The position numbers and the translations under genes are program-made. This document shows positions 33,761 to 39,656 of a DNA stretch of 39,656 nt, piece by piece. Below the pieces are notes generated by a model. It searched no databases. It was not told the DNA's origin and worked only from the letters and a program-made list of their open reading frames with translations. The stretch covers positions 1-39,656 of the forward strand of contig NZ_WPZL01000032.1 of NCBI RefSeq assembly GCF_013031245.1, given 5' to 3'. The stretch is from Ruegeria lacuscaerulensis (GTDB lineage Bacteria; Pseudomonadota; Alphaproteobacteria; Rhodobacterales; Rhodobacteraceae). Numbering within the stretch: the stretch's first letter is position 1; each line of letters opens with the position of its first letter.

Positions 33761-33787
33761 AAAAAAAACCCGACCTCGTGGGCCGGG
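33761..33787 (-). terminator. Rho-independent terminator after the DUF2799-like gene
   Basis: On the minus strand CCCGGCC (33787-33781) pairs with GGTCGGG (33775-33769), loop CACGA, followed by eight T's (complement of 33761-33768). It would end the transcript that comes from 33897-35344 before it reaches the thermonuclease gene. Confidence 0.85.
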
Positions 33788-33896
33788 CTAGTCCGAGGAA
33801 AGTCTTCTGTTGATTTGACTATTCTGCAAATTGGTAAATTTTTAGTTAGAGCCGCGTGCTTCAGTTAGTACATGACACCGCGTTCTCGTAACTCGT

Positions 33897-34295
33897 TTAT
33901 TGCTTTAGAAGATTTGCAAAGCCATCTTGAACGGCCTTGCGAAGGACGTAGGAATCCTCACACGCGCTGATTGCGACTGCGCCGGTACGAGCTAGCTGAT
34001 AAATATTTTCAGGCGTGCAATACGACCGTATACCCTCATGGTAGGCTTTAAAGTACGCCTTCTTGTCCGGTCTTTTCGACCAGCGCTTACAGAGCTGCTC
34101 GTAGACGCTGAAATAGCCCGGCTCTATTCCCAGCCTGCCGTCAGACAACCCAACCTCGAACCAATCTATCTTCCCTATACAAATTTCCGGTGAAAAAAAT
34201 CTTGAAAAAATGCCACTGGACTTATCGCTGGCTGATGCTGTGCCCCCGACGCAGACGGCCAACACCGTACAACCGCAATACAGGAGGGATTTCAT
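33897..34295 (-). CDS. Exported protein, DUF2799-like
   Basis: A 132-residue protein with a signal peptide (MKSLLYCGCTVLAVCVGGTASA) of about 22 residues. The mature part shows WFEVGLSDGRLGIEP, YEQLCKRWSKRPD, YHEGIRSYCTPENIYQLA and ISACEDS. This spacing of W..G..DG..G, C, D..Y..G, YCTP and a final C is what I recall for DUF2799 (E. coli YfiL-type) proteins, whose function is unknown. E. coli homologues are lipoproteins; here no clear lipobox is seen. The start at 34295 is chosen for the signal peptide; the frame is open further upstream to a TTG at 34451 that overlaps the LpxR-like stop codon. It is second gene after the LpxR-like gene, and a terminator follows. Confidence 0.6.
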   Translation of the reverse strand: MKSLLYCGCTVLAVCVGGTASASDKSSGIFSRFFSPEICIGKIDWFEVGLSDGRLGIEPGYFSVYEQLCKRWSKRPDKKAYFKAYHEGIRSYCTPENIYQLARTGAVAISACEDSYVLRKAVQDGFANLLKQ

Positions 34296-34447
34296 CCATT
34301 GTTTTCCGAATAGCATTGTGTGTTCGCAGTTCTTCGCTTGTTCAATCATTGATCTCGTCCCGTCGTTTAAGAGTGTCGCACCCATCAATTGCGCGGTGTC
34401 AGAAAGAGAATAAGAATCGCGGATTAACATTTTTCTAAGTTCCAATT

Positions 34448-35344
34448 TCAAAACGGGAATTCGAGGGACAGAACACCAATCGTTTGGCTTTCGACCTGCG
34501 ACTCGAATTCTTTACTGAGATAGGTAAGGCCAAAAAATGTTGAGACTTTTCGGATTCGGACCTGAACTCCGGCCCTCGCCCTGAAGCGCGATTTTGTCAT
34601 TTCAACATCTGACCAATCCGGGAAAAAGTCGCTGTGTGTGACGTAGGTGTAGTCGGCACCCAATAGAAACGACATATCGTTCATCTTAGACGCCCGTTCC
34701 GGTGAAGAAGGCTGTAAGAACCCTGAAATTGGGTCACGAACGTAGCGTTGAGCATTGGCATAACCATCTATGAGAAGATCAACGCCAACCCGCCCGAAAG
34801 TTTCATAACCAGCCTGAACCCCGACAAATGGCCGGAAATAAAAACTGTCGCTCAGCACGTATCCTCTTGCAATTTCGGCAGAAACCATACCAGTCACGCT
34901 ATCGCCAACATGCTCATGAGGCATATCATTTGGCAAGTAGCCCGCAATTCCGGTTAAGTCGTGAAAACCTTGCTGAAAATCAGCTATGTGCGTCTGTTCG
35001 CCTGTAAAGAGGACTTCAGCACCAGCGTTGTATTGCCATTCTCCGTAGCTATCGTTTGCAAAAACCCCGAATCCGAGCAATCCAACGTAGGGCCGGTCAT
35101 CATCTGTCGGTTGGCTTTTTGCACCCCATGGGGAAATGATTTCGGCGCGAGCCCGGAAGTCATGTGCGACGCCGCCAGTTTTTTCACCTTCAAAACCGAA
35201 GAAAAGTGTATAACTGGCTGAACGCCACCGGTCTTGCCCATCTCCAAAAAAATCATTGGTAAAGAAACTCGACTTTGTCGTATCTGCGGAAGCCGTGGAA
35301 ACGGTTAAAATTGCACCTAATGCAGAAATCAGGGCTCTCATCAT
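34448..35344 (-). CDS. LpxR-like outer-membrane protein (lipid A deacylase family, DUF2219)
   Basis: A 298-residue beta-barrel candidate. Residues 1-22 are a signal peptide (MMRALISALGAILTVSTASA). The mature N-terminus FFTNDFFGDGQDRW carries the Asn-Asp pair and DR motif of the LpxR family, in which these residues take part in calcium-dependent removal of the 3'-acyloxyacyl chain of lipid A. RPYVGLLGFGVF, GFHDLTG and alternating hydrophobic strands follow, and the protein ends in phenylalanine (SLEFPF), the usual outer-membrane signature. The family match is by eye, so deacylase activity is inference. The ATG at 35344 has GAGG upstream; a GTG two codons earlier is less likely. Followed by the DUF2799-like gene. 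Confidence 0.75.
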   Translation of the reverse strand: MMRALISALGAILTVSTASADTTKSSFFTNDFFGDGQDRWRSASYTLFFGFEGEKTGGVAHDFRARAEIISPWGAKSQPTDDDRPYVGLLGFGVFANDSYGEWQYNAGAEVLFTGEQTHIADFQQGFHDLTGIAGYLPNDMPHEHVGDSVTGMVSAEIARGYVLSDSFYFRPFVGVQAGYETFGRVGVDLLIDGYANAQRYVRDPISGFLQPSSPERASKMNDMSFLLGADYTYVTHSDFFPDWSDVEMTKSRFRARAGVQVRIRKVSTFFGLTYLSKEFESQVESQTIGVLSLEFPF

Positions 35345-35562
35345 TTCCACCTCACTACTTTTAAGAACCGGGACGCACCTTCCGAATCTCTAGTGTTGAG
35401 GCGTTAACGTCGGCCTAACGCAGCCAATCTCCTGAGAAATGCCAATAATCCTTGTTAAGTTTGGCAACCTGAAAAATTAATTTTCAATTAGTACTGAATG
35501 TTAATTAGCCATTATGACTCTTCTATGAAAGTTGTAAAACTAATCAAAGCTAGGATCGAGAA
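35345..35562. promoter_or_regulatory. Divergent AT-rich promoter region
   Basis: A 218-base AT-rich interval between the LpxR-like gene (-) and the HTH-like gene (+). It must hold both promoters; I see no clear operator. Confidence 0.45.
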
Positions 35563-36078
35563 TTGTTTTGCACGACTACGACCCCTTTTGCTATCCAGGA
35601 TGCGGCTGCCGCGTTAGCCAAACCCACTGCTCAAGTCGAAAATGCTTGGAAGATCCAACAGCCGTATTTCGGGACTCAGTTGACCTTCGGTTTCGGCCGA
35701 ATTGTGCCAGCGCCGAATTTCTTCGACGTTGTTGCGATGGGCGTTATGATTGAGCTACTTTCTAAGCCATGCGATTTGAACGACTTGGTTGCAATTTCAA
35801 CTTGTGTAACGGAAGAAGTTGCGATTTGCATGGACCATGAAGACCCGTTTCTCGTCTTGGGTGATTCACACAGAACCGACGTAATAAACCACCTGATTGC
35901 CGTCTTTTCTTGTCCACAATTAGCGAAGCAACACCGACTTCTCACCCGAAGGTGCGTTGGTATCGTCGCTGTCGTCGCAGAAATCATGGAGCAAGTATAC
36001 GAAATCCTGATTGACGGTTGTGTTAGCGGGCTTGTTTCTTGCAATACACTGCATGTCGCTGTGGATAGAATAGCTTAA
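35563..36078 (+). CDS. HTH-like hypothetical protein, TTG start
   Basis: A 171-residue protein I do not recognise as a named family. Its N-terminus FAIQDAAAALAKPTAQVEN followed by AWKIQQPYFG resembles a MerR/excisionase-type helix-turn-helix; the rest is alpha/beta-like, with VVAMGVMIELLSKPCDLNDL and a C-terminal hydrophobic helix (IVAVVAEIMEQVYEILID). The start is TTG with AGGA 7 bases upstream; there is no ATG near the N-terminus in that frame. A competing minus-strand frame (35676-36044) is shorter and serine/threonine-rich, so the plus frame is preferred. Could be a regulator of the island. Confidence 0.5.
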   Translation: MFCTTTTPFAIQDAAAALAKPTAQVENAWKIQQPYFGTQLTFGFGRIVPAPNFFDVVAMGVMIELLSKPCDLNDLVAISTCVTEEVAICMDHEDPFLVLGDSHRTDVINHLIAVFSCPQLAKQHRLLTRRCVGIVAVVAEIMEQVYEILIDGCVSGLVSCNTLHVAVDRIA

Positions 36079-36271
36079 TGCCGTGTTACCCTAAGCCAAT
36101 GTTACTTGAACCAGCATAGGGCCTCCCAACACTATCGAATGAAACTCCAACGCCCTGTGTCGGTGCGGTCGGAGCCTCATGTTCGTCTCGGCGGTGCAAG
36201 AGTTCTTTATTGGGGTGCTTCGCTTCAGAGTTTCCCACTTGGGCATTCTGAATTTTTGCGCTCCAATCACT

Positions 36272-36481
36272 CTATTGTCGGTAGCAAAGTTCCTTTGTCT
36301 GCTCCGTGTTTTCACGTATCATTTTTCTAACTCTGTCCTTATCCACTTCGGTGATTGCAGTCTCTTCCAAAAAAACTTCGAAAGCCGTTTGCAAGCCGCA
36401 TAGCGTATTTTTTGAACCTTCTGCTTTTGCGTTGGCTACCAATTCCGTTATTGCCTCGACGAACCAGTGATTGGTGCTCAT
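36272..36481 (-). CDS. Small hypothetical protein, 69 aa
   Basis: A charged, mostly helical protein (MSTNHWFVEAITELVANA, then LQTAFEVFLEETAITEVDKD and VRKMIRENTEQTKE). AGGGG lies about 5 bases before the ATG at 36481. No recognised domain; the acidic and basic residue mix and lack of signal or membrane segment suggest a small cytoplasmic protein. A plus-strand frame across the same region is hydrophobic and lacks a ribosome site. It lies 44 bases downstream of another small gene on the same strand. Confidence 0.55.
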   Translation of the reverse strand: MSTNHWFVEAITELVANAKAEGSKNTLCGLQTAFEVFLEETAITEVDKDRVRKMIRENTEQTKELCYRQ

Positions 36482-36525
36482 GAAACCCCTCGCTTTTTGT
36501 TTTCAGCACTGTCGAGGAGGATTGG

Positions 36526-36711
36526 TTAACGCGGGGTTAAATCTGTTTCGGCTTCAAGTTTTTTAGCGTCGAATAAATTTGTTTTGTATTTTGTGTGATC
36601 CAAAACATACGCGTTAATTACTTGCCGAATAGCCTGTGCTGTCAGAAACAAGCCCTCGGCTTCGAGCCTTAGCTCAGTGTCAGTGGCGCATTCCAAGAAC
36701 CTTCTATCCAT
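36526..36711 (-). CDS. Small hypothetical protein, 61 aa
   Basis: A short protein, RFLECATDTELRLEAEGLFL then AQAIRQVINAYVLDHTKYK, probably helical and cytoplasmic. The ATG at 36711 is chosen because GGAG sits 7 bases before it; a longer form from 36759 lacks a ribosome site. It probably forms a two-gene unit with the 69-residue gene that follows. No family recognised. Confidence 0.5.
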   Translation of the reverse strand: MDRRFLECATDTELRLEAEGLFLTAQAIRQVINAYVLDHTKYKTNLFDAKKLEAETDLTPR

Positions 36712-37003
36712 ACCTTTACTCCCGTCCACACAATTTCGCCCAAATTGCAGCGATTCCATTAAGAAAAGGTAAACTGTTCTAACCTCGGCAATGGCGCTAT
36801 GCGTCAGTGAGCTCTAAGGTACAATATGTGCTAGGTTCCTCAGTTCTGCGACGTCGTACATAAATTTTGTTTCCAATTTTGATTCAATACCGTGCCAGAA
36901 CTAACAGGTGTCCTGTGGACGACCCCGAGCCTGCCAACTTACCTGAGATTGTCTGGTTATCGAAATAGTCTTAATTCCACCTCAGGAACGACCGAATTAG
37001 GAC

Positions 37004-38431
37004 TTAACGCAGTCGCAACTCGTCCTCCTTCCTTTTCAACAACTCAACTAGCTCTCCAGTGGCTTTGCTTCGGTTCTTAGAAGGCCAGGACCAAGAAGGT
37101 TCCGCCTTGTCTTGAAGAGAGCCCCTGAGCGACTCGAGGCGCGCGTCACTGCGCGACGTTCGTAGCGGAGCAAACCTGTTTGAAATCTCGGATTCGATGG
37201 ATTCACTACACAAGTGCCCATACGTTCTGCTGACAGTATCAGTATTGGTATGCCCCAATTGTTTGGCGACAATTGCAAGGGGCGTTCCGGCTTGCACCAA
37301 CTGACTTGCATAGGTGTGACGTAGACCATGAAAAACAAAACCATCAGGCAACTCGGCTCGCCTGACGGCGTCCTTGAATAGATGCTTGTGGCATCCGGTC
37401 CAAGGTTTCCCTGATGACATTCTGAACACCCGGTCCTCATCGTCCAATCCGTCGATTTGATCCAAAAAGAAAGACATGCCCTCGTCTGGAAGGATCACGT
37501 AGCGCCCCCGGCAACTCTTCAAAGGAGCAACATATATTCCAAAAACATGACCCCCGACATCTCGGGCTTTTAGGTTCGCGAGTTCTGACACTCGACAGCC
37601 AGAATACAACGCCGCCTGCACCAGTGCAGCAAGGTCAGGTCGACAAGAAGCAATCAAACGTTTTGCTTGCGCTCTTGTTAAGAAGAACTGTCGTGGTGTG
37701 TCGGCATGAGGTACTCGGCGAAGCCTTCGCCAGGAGCGTTGACTCTCAACGTCTCCGTTTTCCCAAGACATCTCAATCGCGGTTCTGAGCAACCCGATGA
37801 CTGTGTTGAGCGTCTTTTTGCGTTTTCTAAGCTGCTCGAAGTCCAGGGTTTCAATGCGGACTTTTTCAACTTGAGCCCCCTTTCCCCTTTTTGGAGTAGT
37901 TTCCAAAACATCGATGCAGAATTGTGTAAAGACTGATTGGTTGAGCTCCGTAACAGGTACGTCACCCAGCCTAGGGATTATGTGGTGGTTTATTAGAGAA
38001 AGCGTTGTTTCAAAATAGGTTTTGGCGGCGGCGATACGCTTCCATTCAACAAACCCGTGCATTGCATCCCCAACTGTGAAGCTGTCATTTGTTTTCTTGT
38101 AATTTAGCTTGCAGTTCGCACCGATGGGGTAGGGCTGCGAGGCAATGGCGAGAATGTGTGGTTGATTAAACCAGCCCTTCGCAACGGCCAATGCCTGCGT
38201 AAAGTCTAAGCCGAGTTCGTGTATCGGAGCGACTTTTCCAATCTTTGTTTGGCTATATTTCCCGTCGACCCTGCGAATGCGAGCCACCCAGTGACATCTA
38301 CCGGACGGCAATTTCAACACGCCGATATGGCGACAATACTCTATAATGTTCCAGTAAGGACTGTCGCGTGCGCGTAAGCTCTTGATGTTCTCAACGCTCG
38401 ATAACGAAGGGGCGTGTGGTACTTTATTCAT
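37004..38431 (-). CDS. Tyrosine-type site-specific recombinase (integrase)
   Basis: A 475-residue phage-type integrase. The catalytic domain is complete: YSGCRVSELANLK (first arginine), PLKSCRGRY (lysine), FHGLRHTYASQL (HxxR), KQLGHTNTD (histidine) and VSRTYGHL (nucleophilic tyrosine). The first third holds an arm-type or SAM-like core-binding region (NDSFTVGDAMHGFVEWK). The ATG at 38431 has GAGGAG 8 bases upstream; a TTG six codons earlier lies over that ribosome site. The start faces a 9-base copy of the tRNA-Leu 3' end about 90 bases away, in line with an integrase next to its attachment site. This is the best evidence that the 31.5-38.5 kb segment is integrated. Confidence 0.93.
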   Translation of the reverse strand: MNKVPHAPSLSSVENIKSLRARDSPYWNIIEYCRHIGVLKLPSGRCHWVARIRRVDGKYSQTKIGKVAPIHELGLDFTQALAVAKGWFNQPHILAIASQPYPIGANCKLNYKKTNDSFTVGDAMHGFVEWKRIAAAKTYFETTLSLINHHIIPRLGDVPVTELNQSVFTQFCIDVLETTPKRGKGAQVEKVRIETLDFEQLRKRKKTLNTVIGLLRTAIEMSWENGDVESQRSWRRLRRVPHADTPRQFFLTRAQAKRLIASCRPDLAALVQAALYSGCRVSELANLKARDVGGHVFGIYVAPLKSCRGRYVILPDEGMSFFLDQIDGLDDEDRVFRMSSGKPWTGCHKHLFKDAVRRAELPDGFVFHGLRHTYASQLVQAGTPLAIVAKQLGHTNTDTVSRTYGHLCSESIESEISNRFAPLRTSRSDARLESLRGSLQDKAEPSWSWPSKNRSKATGELVELLKRKEDELRLR

Positions 38432-38520
38432 GAAGTAGCTCCTCGACAAAGGTGACGGAAGCTTAAATCAGTGTTGGTCTCAATCTAGTTTCGAAGAAAC
38501 ACAAAATGGATCAATATACA

Positions 38521-38529
38521 TGGGCACCA
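38521..38529 (+). repeat. Candidate attachment site, right
   Basis: TGGGCACCA, direct repeat of the tRNA-Leu 3' end (31507-31515), 90 bases before the integrase start. Nothing beyond nine bases matches. By chance a 9-mer would recur in 8 kb a few times per hundred, but the position next to the integrase is what an attachment site should show. Confidence 0.35.
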
Positions 38530-38736
38530 CTATGCCGACCTTTCCCAAACCAATCTCTCGCGGGCAACCCATAGATGATCCGGTTTCCGAATGACTTTGA
38601 CGTTTTGCACCCCCGCGACGTCACGGGCTTCATCTGCGGTATGTGCCAAGACCCAACCGCAGACGTTATCTTTGGCTTCAGACGCTGTCAGCACTTCAAT
38701 TTTCCAAACTTGTAGCATGCATATGTGATGCCTCAT
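38530..38736 (-). CDS. Possible small protein, 68 aa
   Basis: MLQVWKIEVL, then CGWVLAHTADEARDVAG and VRKPDHLWVARERLVW-like sequence (seen as IRKPDHLWVARERLVW). The composition looks protein-like, but there is no ribosome site and the frame is open further upstream (to 38865). Its stop codon abuts the candidate right attachment site. I do not recognise the family. Confidence 0.35.
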   Translation of the reverse strand: MRHHICMLQVWKIEVLTASEAKDNVCGWVLAHTADEARDVAGVQNVKVIRKPDHLWVARERLVWERSA

Positions 38737-38887
38737 TGTGGTTAATGAATGGTTCACAATAAATGGCTTAGCATTTTTCGCCGCAGAAACCTTAGCGGTT
38801 CGCATGCGGTTCAAAAGTCGTAGCATTTGACCGCATGGCGGCCACAATTCCGCCCAAACACTCACTTAGGAACGCTGCTAAGAGTAG

Positions 38888-38907
38888 TTCTGATAGTCTT
38901 GTCAGAA
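38888..38907. repeat. Small hairpin upstream of the transposase
   Basis: TTCTGA (38888-38893) and TCAGAA (38902-38907) form a 6-bp inverted repeat with an 8-base loop, 45 bases before the transposase start. It could lie near the left end of the insertion sequence, but the right end is out of view. Confidence 0.3.
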
Positions 38908-38951
38908 GAACTTGGGTTGAGGCGGGCAGGGTGCTCTCGTAGCCTTCGCGC

Positions 38952-39656
38952 ATGATTAAACAATCGCCATTCAAGTACTTCAAGACCAGTTCAGAGGTCA
39001 TTCGTTTGGCTGTAATGCTGTACGTTCGGTTCCCATTGTCGCTTCGAAACGTGGAAGATCTGTTACACGAGCGAGGCATCGACGTGAGCCACGAAACCGT
39101 CCGATATTGGTGGAACAGGTTTGGCCCGATGTTTGCTGCTGAGTTCAGACGGAAGCGTGTTCAGCAGCTACGCGCATTCTCTAAATGGAAGTGGCACGTG
39201 GACGAGGTTTTCGTGAAGGTGAATGGCAAGCGGCATTATCTTTGGCGGGCTGTTGATCACGAGGGCGAGGCGCTGGAAGTCGTTGTCACCAAACGCCGAA
39301 ACAAGCAGGCGGCACTGAAATTCCTCAAGAAATTGATGAAGCGACACGGTAAAGCAGAAAACGTCGTCACGGATCGCTTCGCCTCATACAGAGCCGCTTT
39401 CAGAGAGCTTGGTGCTCTCGAAAAACAGCAAACGGGCAGGTGGCTGAATAACCGCGTTGAGAATTCGCACCTGCCGTTTCGAAGACGCGAACGCGCCATG
39501 CAACGTTTCAGGCGCATGCGAAGTTTACAGAAATTCGCCTCCGTCCATTCCTCCATCTACAACCACTTCAATCAGGAAAGATCGCTAACCAGCAGAGATA
39601 TTGATCCTCCCCCTCTGAAGTGGTCCGCCGTTATGGTTAAGAAAACGGAGGAACCA
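38952..39656 (+). CDS. IS6-family transposase, cut by window edge
   Basis: An open frame of 235 codons that is still open at the last base of the window. FKYFKTSSEVIRLAVMLYVR and RNVEDLLHERGIDVSHETVR are the N-terminal helix-turn-helix region. The DDE catalytic triad is visible: WHVDEVFVKVNG (D1), VVTDRFASYRAAF (D2) and NNRVENSHLPFRRRER (E). The layout matches IS6-family (IS26-like) transposases. The length is already close to a full transposase, so the stop is probably just beyond the window. Inverted ends could not be assigned. Confidence 0.9.
   Translation, partial: MIKQSPFKYFKTSSEVIRLAVMLYVRFPLSLRNVEDLLHERGIDVSHETVRYWWNRFGPMFAAEFRRKRVQQLRAFSKWKWHVDEVFVKVNGKRHYLWRAVDHEGEALEVVVTKRRNKQAALKFLKKLMKRHGKAENVVTDRFASYRAAFRELGALEKQQTGRWLNNRVENSHLPFRRRERAMQRFRRMRSLQKFASVHSSIYNHFNQERSLTSRDIDPPPLKWSAVMVKKTEEP

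Noticed and set aside
35676..36044. Minus-strand frame of 122 codons
   Set aside because: Serine/threonine-rich translation and no ribosome site; the plus-strand HTH-like frame with AGGA and TTG start is better supported.
36179..36403. Plus-strand frame of 74 codons
   Set aside because: Antisense to the 69-residue gene, hydrophobic mirror translation, no ribosome site.

Overview
The window looks like a chromosomal segment of a marine alphaproteobacterium of the Rhodobacteraceae (Roseobacter group). The evidence is the gene families present: a hedgehog/intein-type Hint protein, a GcvA-like LysR regulator, an NDUFA9-type complex I accessory protein, a small secreted thermonuclease and a short BCCT transporter, together with the GC-rich, G/C-ending codon use of the left three quarters. 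This placement is inferred from protein features read by eye; no database was searched.

Positions 1-31.4 kb are ordinary, densely packed backbone. From left to right: catalase-peroxidase katG (-); a GMC oxidoreductase (+) convergent with an SDR-type epimerase (-); a SAM methyltransferase (+); an aldolase/sterol-desaturase operon (-) divergent from a GcvA-like LysR gene, with a 19-bp palindrome between them; adenine deaminase and AMP nucleosidase (+, overlapping), which together take AMP to hypoxanthine; an HU protein (+); a Nudix hydrolase and a BCCT transporter (-); an EamA exporter (+); msrB-msrA (+, overlapping); then a long minus-strand run (mtgA, GST, queG, hydantoinase A; upstream a Hint protein; and gltD-GFA-gltB, making glutamate synthase). 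uppP (+) and an NDUFA9-like gene (-) close the backbone, followed by tRNA-Leu(CAG).

Positions 31.5-39.7 kb are a different landscape: lower GC, gene-poor, with about 1 kb of non-coding sequence directly after the tRNA. It carries a small two-TM protein, a secreted thermonuclease, an LpxR-like outer-membrane protein with a small exported partner, an HTH-like protein with a TTG start, two tiny ORFs and a tyrosine recombinase. A 9-bp copy of the tRNA 3' end (TGGGCACCA) lies just upstream of the recombinase gene, so the segment from about 31507 to 38529 is a plausible small integrative element in tRNA-Leu. An IS6-type transposase gene runs off the right edge of the window.

I did not see a CRISPR array, a recognisable defence operon, a secretion system or a biosynthetic cluster. 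The most likely places for something undescribed are the tRNA-Leu island cargo (the LpxR-like/DUF2799-like pair and the small unknown ORFs), the LysR operator with its aldolase/desaturase operon, and the GFA protein lodged inside the glutamate synthase operon.
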